Assembly: GCA_015232955.1 (NCBI GenBank)
Contig: JADFYS010000001.1
Span: 1 to 29,143, forward strand
Length of the DNA stretch: 29,143 nucleotides
Direction of reading: 5' to 3'
Source of the DNA: Gammaproteobacteria bacterium
GTDB lineage: Bacteria > Pseudomonadota > Gammaproteobacteria > Thiohalomonadales > Thiohalomonadaceae
Shown here: piece by piece, positions 6,205 to 13,930 of the stretch
Layout: every line of letters starts with the position of its first letter
Position numbering within the stretch: the first letter of the stretch is position 1
Notes under the pieces: generated by a model
Databases searched by the model: none
The model's input: the letters and a program-made list of their open reading frames with translations, nothing else
Told to the model about the DNA's origin: nothing
Made by a program: the position numbers and the translations under genes

Positions 6205-7857
6205 ATGGCGCAATTACCACCATCGACCGTGTCAGAGAGGATAGAACCTCTGCCAAGCGATGTGATTATGGCTTTTTTGGCCGCCCCTCCTGAGGGGACT
6301 CCGGCAGAGGTTTTGGCCGCTTTTGTGGCGACTGAAGGGGGGCGGTTTCTCCCGCCTCGCCTCTTTGTCGAGACGGTTGAGCAGGCGCCGGTAGCGATCT
6401 CGATCACGGATCCGAGTGCAAAAATTCTCTATGTGAATCAATCTTTTGAGAAACTTACAGGCTTTGATAGACTGGATGTTATCGGCAGAAAAGAGTCGAT
6501 CCTCTCCAGTGATTCGACCCCGGTTGAGGTTTATCGTCAACTGTGGGAGACCATTCGCGAGGGGAAGGTGTGGAGTGGCCGTCTGGTCAACTTGCGTCAG
6601 GACAAAAGTGAGTACCTCGCCGAGTTGACCATCTCTCCCGTCTACTCTGCGCGAGAGGAGATCGCCTACTATCTGGGGATGCACCGCGATATTACACCGC
6701 TGCACCAACTTGAACAGCGTCTCACCTTTCAGCGGGGGTTGACCGAGGCGGCGCTGAATGCGGTGCCGATGCTGGTTGCGGTGATCAACTCAGAGCGTAA
6801 GGTGTTACTGCATAATCACGCCTACACTACGCTACAAGAGGATCTGGCAGGGGCAGAACCGGGTTCGCTCCTCCTCGATGCCCTCTTTCAACAGAGTGAT
6901 TATGATTTTAAAAGCGCCTGTCATGCCGGTCAGAGCTTCTCCAACCTCGATGTCCGCCTCGATATCGCCTCGGCACAGTCACCGCGCTGGTTTAGCTGCT
7001 CAGGGGTGCGGGTGCGAGAGCTGGATGATGCGGCGGGTGATTACTTTCACCCCGCCCCCAAACAGCGCTGCTGCCTGCTCTTAACCGCCAATGAGGTGAC
7101 TGAGAGTCGGAACCGGATACAGGAGGCGCGGCTCAATATGATTCGCAGCCGAATGGACGAACTGCGGCGGATACAGACCATGCGCGAGACCCTCTCCGCC
7201 GCCATCTTTAAGTTGCAGGCGCCGATGAATGTGATTCGGGCGGCTCTGGCGATGGAGACCCCCCGCGATCCCGAAAGCCTGCGCACTGTTTTAGAGCAGG
7301 TGTTGGAGAATGGGGATGATGCGTTGGCGACGATTGAGTCCGCACTGCCGGTAACGGTTACGGAACAGCGTTCGGATCTGAGTATCAATGCGCTGCTGCA
7401 AGAGGTGTTGAAACTCTCTACCGAAAAGCTGCTCGCAGCGGGGGTGGTCGTTGACTGGCGTCCCGATCCGCTGCTACCGCTGGTGAAGGGGCAGGAGAAT
7501 GGGCTGCGCGGACTCTTTCTCGCCTTGATTGATAATGCGATCACCGCGCTTGCGGAAAGTGGCAAGAGCCAGCGCGAGATCCGGATCCAGAATCGGGTTG
7601 CCGGTGAGGCGGTGCTGGTAGAGGTGATGGACAACGGCACCGGTATTGAAGAGGAGATCCGCTTTAAGGTGTTTGAGCCGTTTTTCTGTGGCTGGCGTCG
7701 TGCCGGCAAACATGCGGGGGTGGGACTCTCCATTGCCCAGGAGGTGATGGTCAATCATGGCGGGAGTATCGAGGTGGATCCCAACTTTCAGGGGGGGTGC
7801 CGTCTCTTTGTAAGAATCCCGGTCAATGGAGAGGAGGGGAGCAGAGATCATGGATAA
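6205..7857 (+). CDS. nifL: Nitrogen fixation anti-activator NifL
   Basis: NifL is a redox- and nitrogen-status sensor that binds and inhibits NifA. The 550-residue protein has an N-terminal PAS domain (about 52-170, with QAPVAISITDPSAKILYVNQ and YYLGMHRDITPLHQLEQ) of the FAD-binding type. A second PAS-like region (about 178-300), a linker helix with a degenerate H-box (about 325-350) and a GHKL ATPase domain follow. In the GHKL domain the N-box is IDNAITA with N444, the G1 box is DNGTG at 476-480, and the G2 box is AGVGLSIAQE. The H-box reads FKLQAPMNVI with Phe335 where a kinase histidine is expected, in keeping with NifL acting without phosphotransfer. It overlaps nifA. Confidence 0.95.
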   Translation: MAQLPPSTVSERIEPLPSDVIMAFLAAPPEGTPAEVLAAFVATEGGRFLPPRLFVETVEQAPVAISITDPSAKILYVNQSFEKLTGFDRLDVIGRKESILSSDSTPVEVYRQLWETIREGKVWSGRLVNLRQDKSEYLAELTISPVYSAREEIAYYLGMHRDITPLHQLEQRLTFQRGLTEAALNAVPMLVAVINSERKVLLHNHAYTTLQEDLAGAEPGSLLLDALFQQSDYDFKSACHAGQSFSNLDVRLDIASAQSPRWFSCSGVRVRELDDAAGDYFHPAPKQRCCLLLTANEVTESRNRIQEARLNMIRSRMDELRRIQTMRETLSAAIFKLQAPMNVIRAALAMETPRDPESLRTVLEQVLENGDDALATIESALPVTVTEQRSDLSINALLQEVLKLSTEKLLAAGVVVDWRPDPLLPLVKGQENGLRGLFLALIDNAITALAESGKSQREIRIQNRVAGEAVLVEVMDNGTGIEEEIRFKVFEPFFCGWRRAGKHAGVGLSIAQEVMVNHGGSIEVDPNFQGGCRLFVRIPVNGEEGSRDHG

Positions 7858-9400
7858 GAGCTACTCCGGTAGTGATGAGCTTAACCGCAATACAATGGAG
7901 AGTGAGCTTGAGACCCTCTATCGTGTCAGCCACATCCTCGGACAGTCACTCAACTTTCACCAGACACTCTCCGGGGTGCTGCGTACTCTGAGTGAGACCG
8001 GAAATCTCGGTCACGGCATGGTGGGGCTGCTCGACGAAGAGAGTGGTGATCTTCTGGTTACCGCAGTGCATGAGGGGCAGGGTGAACAGCGACCGATCCG
8101 CTATCGGGTCGGAGAGGGGGTGGTGGGATCTATCATCGCCAGTGGCCGGTCAAAGGTGGTGCAGCGAATTGCCGATGATCCCGACTTTCTCGATCGTCTC
8201 GGGCTCTATGACTCTAGCCTGCCGTTTATCGGCGTTCCCATCCTTATCGGTGAACAGGCCGCAGGCGTCTTGGCGGCGCAACCGTCGCTGAAGATGGAGA
8301 ACCTGCAGCAGGGGGAGCGCTTCTTGCGGATGGTGGCCAATCTTATCGGGCAGAGTGTGCGTCTGGCGAAGAGGGTTGAAGATGAGCGGCTGGCGCTGAA
8401 GAGTGAACGGGACTCTCTGCGACGGGAGATTCGGGGCGAGCACGGCTTTTCGAATATGGTGGGCCATTCGCGCAGTATGCGCCTGATCTTTGATCAGGTG
8501 CGACAGGTGGCGAAATGGAACACCACCGTTTTGATTCGAGGGGAGTCGGGAACAGGTAAAGAGTTGATCGCCAACGCCATTCACTACAACTCTCCCCGTG
8601 CCAACGGTCCGTTTATCAAACTCAACAGCGCCGCACTACCCGACACCTTGCTCGAATCGGAACTCTTTGGCCATGAGAAAGGGGCGTTTACCGGCGCCTC
8701 GGGACAGCGCAAGGGCCGTTTTGAACAGGCCCATGGCGGGACCCTCTTTCTCGATGAGATCGGCGAGATCACCCCCGCATTTCAGGCAAAACTGCTGCGG
8801 GTGCTACAGGAGGGCGAATTTGAGCGGGTGGGGGGAACACGAACACAGAAGGTAGATGTACGGGTGGTGGCGGCGACCAATAAGGATCTGGAGCAAGAGG
8901 TGCAGGAGGGGAGTTTTCGTGAGGATCTCTACTACCGTCTCAATGTGATGCCAATCTACCCCCCGCCGCTGCGTGAACGAACCGAGGATATCCCCGATCT
9001 TGCCCGTTTTCTTGTCGCCAAAATAGGTCGCAATCAGGGGCGGAAACTGACCATGGAAGAGAGCGCTGTCGGCTTGCTGATGCGTTACGCCTGGCCGGGA
9101 AATGTTCGTGAACTGGAAAACTGTCTTGAGCGGGCAGCGGTGATGAGTGAAGAGGGGTTGATTAACGCCCACGCCATCCAGTTGACCGGGGTGGACGCAC
9201 AGCTCGCCCCCTCTTACGAGTTGGTCACAACCCCCGAAGTCGATTTTGATGATCCAGAACTCGATGAGCGCGAGCGGGTGATTGCAGCCCTTGAGCAGGC
9301 AGGTTGGGTCCAGGCGAAGGCGGCACGACTTCTGGGAATGACTCCGCGTCAGATCGGCTACCGAATTCAGACCCTCAATATCCAGATGCGGCGAATCTAA
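7850..9400 (+). CDS. nifA: Nitrogenase transcriptional activator NifA
   Basis: NifA is the sigma-54 enhancer-binding activator of nif genes. I prefer the ATG at 7850 (516 residues), which overlaps nifL by 8 bp and follows GGAGGGGAG. An earlier ATG at 7826 is in frame. Domains are a GAF sensor (about 25-175), an AAA+ core (about 200-435) and a Fis-type helix-turn-helix (about 485-512, with KAARLLGMTPRQIGYRI). The core has Walker A GESGTGKE at 231-238, the sigma-54 contact loop GAFTGA at 278-283, Walker B LFLDEI with D302 and E303, and WPGNVREL. The linker before the HTH has no cysteine pair of the oxygen-sensing rhizobial type, which fits control by NifL. Confidence 0.97.
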   Translation: MDKSYSGSDELNRNTMESELETLYRVSHILGQSLNFHQTLSGVLRTLSETGNLGHGMVGLLDEESGDLLVTAVHEGQGEQRPIRYRVGEGVVGSIIASGRSKVVQRIADDPDFLDRLGLYDSSLPFIGVPILIGEQAAGVLAAQPSLKMENLQQGERFLRMVANLIGQSVRLAKRVEDERLALKSERDSLRREIRGEHGFSNMVGHSRSMRLIFDQVRQVAKWNTTVLIRGESGTGKELIANAIHYNSPRANGPFIKLNSAALPDTLLESELFGHEKGAFTGASGQRKGRFEQAHGGTLFLDEIGEITPAFQAKLLRVLQEGEFERVGGTRTQKVDVRVVAATNKDLEQEVQEGSFREDLYYRLNVMPIYPPPLRERTEDIPDLARFLVAKIGRNQGRKLTMEESAVGLLMRYAWPGNVRELENCLERAAVMSEEGLINAHAIQLTGVDAQLAPSYELVTTPEVDFDDPELDERERVIAALEQAGWVQAKAARLLGMTPRQIGYRIQTLNIQMRRI

Positions 9401-9423
9401 AGTCCCGCACAGGCTTAGCGCAG

Positions 9424-9440
9424 TTCACCTGAAAGGTGAA
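9424..9440 (+). terminator. Hairpin after nifA, possible terminator
   Basis: TTCACCT-GAA-AGGTGAA is a perfect 7-bp stem 23 bp beyond the nifA stop, with a GCG/CGC flank that may extend it. It has no T run on either strand, so it may instead be a transcript-stabilising hairpin. It lies between convergent genes. Confidence 0.35.
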
Positions 9441-9534
9441 ACGCAAATATTGTGGATTTCATTGCATAATTATGATGTTGATGGGTATTCGTAGCGGTCA
9501 ACTGCGGATTTTAGGATGATGGGAGCGGTTAGCG

Positions 9535-9885
9535 TTAACCGCTCTGTGTTAGCACGCTGTCAGCGCAGATAACCGCCCCATCTATGAGGGTTAAGGCGAT
9601 TGCAGTTAGCCCCTCTCCGGCACACTCACCCGAGATACAGTGGCCATCGTCAACTGCAAATCGGGCGTAGTGGGTCTGACAGATAATCTCCCCATCCAGC
9701 ACATATCGGTAGTCGCTGCGAACCCCCAGCCCCACCCCGAAATGGGTGCAGCGATCAAGATAACCTCGCGCTTCTCCATTATCATTGACCACCAGAAGCC
9801 GGTGGCTCTGACCATCTTCGCTCTCAACGGTGAAACTGCGCCCCTCTCCCTGTGGGATAGCGTCAAGCTGACAGATAGTTACCAT
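9535..9885 (-). CDS. Small Rieske-type [2Fe-2S] protein
   Basis: This 116-residue protein is a soluble Rieske ferredoxin-like protein. The cluster ligands are seen as C46-T-H48 in DRCTHFGVGL and C69-Q-T-H72 in ICQTHYARF, which match the CxH and CxxH boxes of the family. The usual proline and glycine after the second cysteine box (CPxHG) are replaced here. Two further cysteines (C83 and C88) follow. There is no signal peptide, so it should be cytoplasmic. It converges with nifA and lies about 110 bp after ychJ in the same direction. Its redox partner is not evident. Proximity to nif may mean a role in electron supply, but this is only a guess. Confidence 0.8.
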   Translation of the reverse strand: MVTICQLDAIPQGEGRSFTVESEDGQSHRLLVVNDNGEARGYLDRCTHFGVGLGVRSDYRYVLDGEIICQTHYARFAVDDGHCISGECAGEGLTAIALTLIDGAVICADSVLTQSG

Positions 9886-9999
9886 TCAATTTCTTCCCTA
9901 TTTCAGAACTAAAACCGTAGTTGGCGCCCCCTTTCCCTATCCAAAGGTCATTAAGGTTGCGAACAAACCCCTTCGCAGACACCAGTTTCATGCCATTGC

Positions 10000-10497
10000 T
10001 CACCTTCCACCACAACATTTTTTGAATTTACGGCCACTTCCACACGGGCACGGTTGATTGCGACCCACTTTGACATTGGTTGCCGTTGGCGTGGTCAGAG
10101 ACTCACCATCCACATAGAACCACTCCCCTTCCTGTTGTAAAAAGCGGCTCCGTTCACACATCTCACCCTGCTCCCCCTGCTGGCGATAACTGGCACAGAA
10201 GGTCACCTCGGAGTGGAAAGCTGCACCTCCGCCGTCGCTGCAGTCGAGCACCCTGAGTTCAGTCCAGCTTAGATCATTCGCATCCAATTTCAGTGAGGAG
10301 GGTCGGGTCGATGGGTGCCAGCTCTTGAGAATATAGCTGGGATAGTCCAGCACATAGGCGCTGTAACGGCTGCGCATCAGCTGCTCAGCGGTGGTCGCTC
10401 TCCAGTTGCCTTCTATAATGGGGAGACAACAGAAAGAGAGTAACTCCCCAGAACCGCAGGGACAGGGGTTTTCTGCCGTGGTGTCAGGTTGTGTCAA
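10000..10497 (-). CDS. ychJ: YchJ family SEC-C motif protein (UPF0225)
   Basis: The 165-residue protein has the YchJ layout. An N-terminal zinc-binding SEC-C motif (PCPCGSG with C12, C14 and C23, C24) is followed by a central NTF2-like domain with LMRSRYSAYVL, and a second SEC-C motif closes the protein (PCPCGSGRKFKKCC, C150, C152, C161, C162). The function of this family is not established. The start codon is TTG at 10497, chosen because AGGGAGGAG lies eight bases upstream and no suitable ATG is near. Its length equals that of typical YchJ proteins, and nothing is missing. Confidence 0.9.
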   Translation of the reverse strand: MTQPDTTAENPCPCGSGELLSFCCLPIIEGNWRATTAEQLMRSRYSAYVLDYPSYILKSWHPSTRPSSLKLDANDLSWTELRVLDCSDGGGAAFHSEVTFCASYRQQGEQGEMCERSRFLQQEGEWFYVDGESLTTPTATNVKVGRNQPCPCGSGRKFKKCCGGR

Positions 10498-10562
10498 TGG
10501 TGATGCTCCTCCCTCTATTTACATTGTATATCGAAGACAGTTGGAAACAGTGGATTTCAGGG

Positions 10563-10607
10563 CAATGCTATTAAGATAGTGACTGCGAAGGGAGATCCCC
10601 ACCCTTT
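10563..10607 (+). repeat. Partial copy of the 155-bp fold-back element (repeat D)
   Basis: This segment starts CAATGCTATTAAGATAGT and continues GACTGCGAAGGGAGATC, followed by CCCACCCTT. It matches the left end of the element at 15253-15407 joined directly to part of its right arm. The inner palindrome and the right terminus are missing, so it looks like an internally deleted and truncated relic. The 258-bp gap between ychJ and the cyclase gene holds this relic and the 93-bp element, and no gene. Confidence 0.6.
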
Positions 10608-10661
10608 GATTTTGGGTATACCGTGAAGACACTGTTCTAGTCACAAGCCTTCACTCACTTA

Positions 10662-10754
10662 GTAACCGTTTAGTCCCCCTTCCTTAAATCTCCCTCTCCC
10701 ATTGGGAGAGGGTCGGGGTGAGGGCTAAAACAGGCTAGGGGAGTGAATGGTTAC
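10662..10754 (+). mobile_element. 93-bp miniature element (repeat C, copy 1) with 8-bp target duplication
   Basis: The element begins GTAACCGTTTAGTCCCC and ends GGGGAGTGAATGGTTAC, giving imperfect terminal inverted repeats of about 17 bp. It is flanked on both sides by CTCACTTA (10654-10661 and 10755-10762), a perfect 8-bp direct repeat. The inside contains a CCCTCTCCC...GGGAGAGGG palindrome and no reading frame. A second copy lies at 26815-26907 with 88 of 93 bases identical. GTAA termini with 8-bp duplications are known for the IS66 family, so it may be a non-autonomous derivative moved by such a transposase (inference). Confidence 0.75.
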
Positions 10755-10755
10755 C

Positions 10756-12900
10756 TCACTTACTACGGTACTGATACACCCCGTCAAAATGGGTAGGTGG
10801 ATATTGTAGCAGCTCTTGGCAACGCTCGAGGTAGAGCTGGTAGAGTGGCTCTGGCCTCTGCTCCTGTATCTGCTGAAACCGCTCCTGCGCCTCTTGAAAC
10901 GCCCCCTGTTGATAGCAGGAGAGGGCCTGTCCGTACGCCTCGGCCTCTGCTGCTGCGGGGGGTGCCTCCAGCACCTGATAGATGGTTACAGGCTGCTGCT
11001 TCCCTTTCACCTGGATCCGATCCAGCTCCCGTAGCGGATAGCTCCGCTGTAGCCGCTCCCGTGTCTCTTCGGTGATAATAATTCGCGCCCCGTAGCGCTT
11101 GCACATCCCCTCCACTCGTGAGGCGAGATTGACTGCATCGCCGATGATGGTGTAGTCGGAGCGGCCGCTTGAACCCATCTCGCCTACAATGACCTCGCCG
11201 CTGTGAATACCGATCCCAATGTCGATGGTCACCCCAAACTGCTGTTGAAGAAGGCGGTTGACCTGCGGCAGGAGACGAAGCTGCTCCAGCGCAGTGGTGA
11301 CAGCGCTATCCGCGTGATCCGTCACCCGGTTGGGGGCGTTCCAGTAGGCCATTATCGCATCGCCAATCATCTTGTCCACCGTCCCCTGACTGTCGATGAC
11401 ACTGTCAACCATCGGCGTCATATAGAGGTTTAAGAGCGCAATCACCCGCTCGGGATCAGCGATCTCCTCGCAGAGGGTGGTGAAGTTACGCACATCGGAG
11501 AAGAAGATGGTGACCTCACCACGGTGTCCGATTAGGCGTTCGCTACCGCCATGTTTGAGAATATCCTCTACCACTGTCGCTGAGACCTTTCGCGCAAAAT
11601 TGGCCCGAATCATCTTCCGCCGACAGCTTTCGATGTAAAGATTGAGCAGCGCCGAAGAGGTGGTCATCCCGATAAGCAGCAGCAGGGGAAAGAGGAGGTT
11701 CACCACCAGCCGCTGCTCTAGCAGCACCATCTGCGCCACGGTATAGAACAGCCAGACGCAGCCAGCCACCACCGCCACCATCAACCACGCCGGTAGAAAC
11801 GGATAGAGTAGCGCCAGCAGCAGCCCGAAAGTCACCATTGTCACCACCTCTGCCCCGGTTAACCAGTCAGGGCGCTGCAGCTCTCTGCCATCGAGGAGGT
11901 TCTGCAGGGCGGTGGCATGAATCTCCACCCCCGGCATCGCCTTGTCAAAGGGTGTGGGACGGAGATCCACCAACCCGGTGGCGGTGGCACCGATAAGAAC
12001 AGTTCTCCCCGCCACCTCTTCGGGATCGAACCTGCCGCTGTAGATTGCAGCGGCACTGAGGTAGGGGAAGGTGTGGCCCGGGCCGTGGTAGTTGAGGTGA
12101 AGTAGTCCCCGATTATCGGTGGCGATACGCCGCGCCCCGATATCGATGGCGGTGATGCCGCTCGGCTGATGATCGATTTTTGGGATTTCGCCACCCTGCA
12201 GTAGTCGATAAAGCTCTAGCGCAATGGAGGGATAGAGCGCTCCTTTGTACTCCAGCAGCAGCGGAAGCTGGCGAATATCGCCACTGGCGGTGGGTAGGTA
12301 GTTCAAAAAACCGGCACTAATCGCCGCCTGTTGTAGCATAGGGAGGTTGGTCACTGCACCTGAGGCGGTGTGAAACCACTGCTCCTCTGCCTGCCAGCCG
12401 GGGGTTACACCTACGCTTCCCAAAAGGTGATCTACCACAGCCGTATCTTGCTGTTGATTCATCGTCAGAGCGTACCCCAGCACCACCGGTGTCGCGGCGA
12501 TGGTCTCTGCGAGGATGGCGTCATAGTCAGGGAGTCGTTCTGCAGAGAGACCAAATCGTGCCGCTATCGCTCCGGGTGAGGTGCGATCCGCCTCGGCAAA
12601 GATGATATCGATCCCGATCACCAGCGCACCGGCGCGATCAAGATTGGCGAGGATACGGGCGATCTTATGGCGCTCCCACGGCCACTGTCCCAACGCTTGC
12701 AGACTCGGTTCATCGACCGCGACGATAACCACCTCACCTCCCGGTGGCCGCAGACCGCGATCGCGCAGCAGTAGGTCCTGCAGCTGATTATCCAGCGGTT
12801 GCCACGCCCCGGGAAAAAGGAGGTAAAACGGGATCAAGAGCGAGAGGAGAAGAGTCCCCAGCGCAAGGTGTGGCGAAATCCGAGAGATGATTGTATTCAT
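10756..12900 (-). CDS. CHASE2-domain class III adenylate cyclase
   Basis: This is a 714-residue membrane receptor cyclase predicted to make cAMP. It has an N-terminal membrane helix (about 10-30), a periplasmic CHASE2 sensor domain (about 35-335), about three membrane helices (about 350-425) and a class III cyclase domain (about 455-645). Metal ligands are D469 (FFSDVRNFT) and D513 (GDAIMAY). The purine-selecting pair is K510 and T584, a class IIIb arrangement, and N591 and R595 are the catalytic residues. The last ~65 residues are Gln/Glu-rich and resemble one TPR-like helical pair. It is transcribed away from the barrel and FecR genes. A miniature element sits at its stop codon without changing the protein end. 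Confidence 0.92.
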   Translation of the reverse strand: MNTIISRISPHLALGTLLLSLLIPFYLLFPGAWQPLDNQLQDLLLRDRGLRPPGGEVVIVAVDEPSLQALGQWPWERHKIARILANLDRAGALVIGIDIIFAEADRTSPGAIAARFGLSAERLPDYDAILAETIAATPVVLGYALTMNQQQDTAVVDHLLGSVGVTPGWQAEEQWFHTASGAVTNLPMLQQAAISAGFLNYLPTASGDIRQLPLLLEYKGALYPSIALELYRLLQGGEIPKIDHQPSGITAIDIGARRIATDNRGLLHLNYHGPGHTFPYLSAAAIYSGRFDPEEVAGRTVLIGATATGLVDLRPTPFDKAMPGVEIHATALQNLLDGRELQRPDWLTGAEVVTMVTFGLLLALLYPFLPAWLMVAVVAGCVWLFYTVAQMVLLEQRLVVNLLFPLLLLIGMTTSSALLNLYIESCRRKMIRANFARKVSATVVEDILKHGGSERLIGHRGEVTIFFSDVRNFTTLCEEIADPERVIALLNLYMTPMVDSVIDSQGTVDKMIGDAIMAYWNAPNRVTDHADSAVTTALEQLRLLPQVNRLLQQQFGVTIDIGIGIHSGEVIVGEMGSSGRSDYTIIGDAVNLASRVEGMCKRYGARIIITEETRERLQRSYPLRELDRIQVKGKQQPVTIYQVLEAPPAAAEAEAYGQALSCYQQGAFQEAQERFQQIQEQRPEPLYQLYLERCQELLQYPPTHFDGVYQYRSK

Positions 12901-12911
12901 AACGGAGGTGG

Positions 12912-12919
12912 ATTATATT
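12912..12919. promoter_or_regulatory. Overlapping divergent -10 elements between cyclase and barrel genes
   Basis: The minus strand reads TATAAT at 12917-12912, and the plus strand reads TATATT at 12914-12919. The plus-strand element has a fair -35 candidate (TTGTAT, 12891-12896) at 17 bp. The minus strand has no good -35. Both would start transcription within a few bases of an ATG (12900 on the minus strand, 12929 on the plus strand). Confidence 0.35.
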
Positions 12920-12928
12920 CTTTGGGGT

Positions 12929-13921
12929 ATGTTGAGCCGAACCGTAATTCGTCATAGTACCCCACCCTCTACCCCAGCCCCAATGGGTCGCTCTCTCTTT
13001 TCTCGACTGATCACCTTCTTTCTCTGCACCCTGCTGGTAATCTCTCCCCCGTCGCTGGCCAAGGTGGCTGTTAATCTCAGTGTCGAAAGCCGATATGAGG
13101 AGAATATCGCACGCGTCGCAAGCCCTACCACGGCTCTCTCTGACCAGATTCTCCAAACCAAAATCGGTGTCGGCTCATTGTGGATCCGCGGCAACCACAG
13201 CGGGTTCAACCTCAGCGCTAGCGCCAGCTACCTTGACCATCTTCGCTACGGTGGTTTGGATCACCTTCTGTTTGAGACGAGCCTGCGTTGGCGCTTCAAA
13301 CCAGATCTCGCCTTTAGCGCACCTTGGTATGGGGTTCGCTTTAGCCTGTCGCACCACAACTACCCCGGATCAGAGCTTCGTGATGGGAACGGTTATGACC
13401 TTGAGGCGAGTGGTGGCAAGCGGCTGAGTGACCGCATTCTCATTCGGGTGGGGGTCGGTCACAGCCGATTTGTGCCGAATGATGGCGCAGGGGTAGAGCG
13501 ATCCTGGCTCGGGAGTACCCAAAGCAGCTCCGTCTTTAAGACCGAGACCAGCCGCATCTTCGCCGGCCTCGACTACCGCCTCTGGAAAGCGACCCTCTAC
13601 AGCCAGCTCACTTATCAGAGAGGGGATCTTCTCTCTGCCATGGGGTACGCCTCACCCTCTGTATGGGGTAACCCGGTAACTCTAAGTGGGTTGGAGCAGA
13701 CATTAGGCCACTCTCAGGCCTACTTTGCTGACGATGCGCTTCCGTTGGTGATCTATCGTCTCGATGGCTCTGCCCACATTGCCGATGTCGGGTTCAACTA
13801 CCCCGTTAACCGCTATCTCGCCCTTGATCTCATGCTGCGGGTAGTGGAGAGTAGCGCCGAAAACGATATGGACTACAGCAACCGCTCCGCCCATCTTGGT
13901 CTCTTCTACCGCTGGAAATAG
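12929..13921 (+). CDS. Putative outer-membrane beta-barrel protein
   Basis: I do not recognise a named family. With the ATG at 12929 the product has 330 residues and a signal peptide (hydrophobic LITFFLCTLLVI, likely cleavage after A44 in PSLA). An internal ATG at 12983 would give a more compact signal peptide, and an upstream one at 12887 overlaps the cyclase gene, so the start is uncertain. The mature part alternates polar and aromatic residues in many short strands (for example FNLSASASYLDHLRYGG) and ends LFYRWK, as in outer-membrane barrels. It is 10 bp upstream of the FecR gene and almost certainly co-transcribed with it. A role in the same envelope pathway as the divergent cyclase is inferred. 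Confidence 0.65.
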   Translation: MLSRTVIRHSTPPSTPAPMGRSLFSRLITFFLCTLLVISPPSLAKVAVNLSVESRYEENIARVASPTTALSDQILQTKIGVGSLWIRGNHSGFNLSASASYLDHLRYGGLDHLLFETSLRWRFKPDLAFSAPWYGVRFSLSHHNYPGSELRDGNGYDLEASGGKRLSDRILIRVGVGHSRFVPNDGAGVERSWLGSTQSSSVFKTETSRIFAGLDYRLWKATLYSQLTYQRGDLLSAMGYASPSVWGNPVTLSGLEQTLGHSQAYFADDALPLVIYRLDGSAHIADVGFNYPVNRYLALDLMLRVVESSAENDMDYSNRSAHLGLFYRWK

Positions 13922-13930
13922 GAGCCATTT

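Noticed and set aside
7047..7754. 235-codon frame opposite nifL
   Set aside because: Ser/Arg/Ala-rich composition and complete overlap with the conserved kinase-like part of nifL mark it as a shadow frame.
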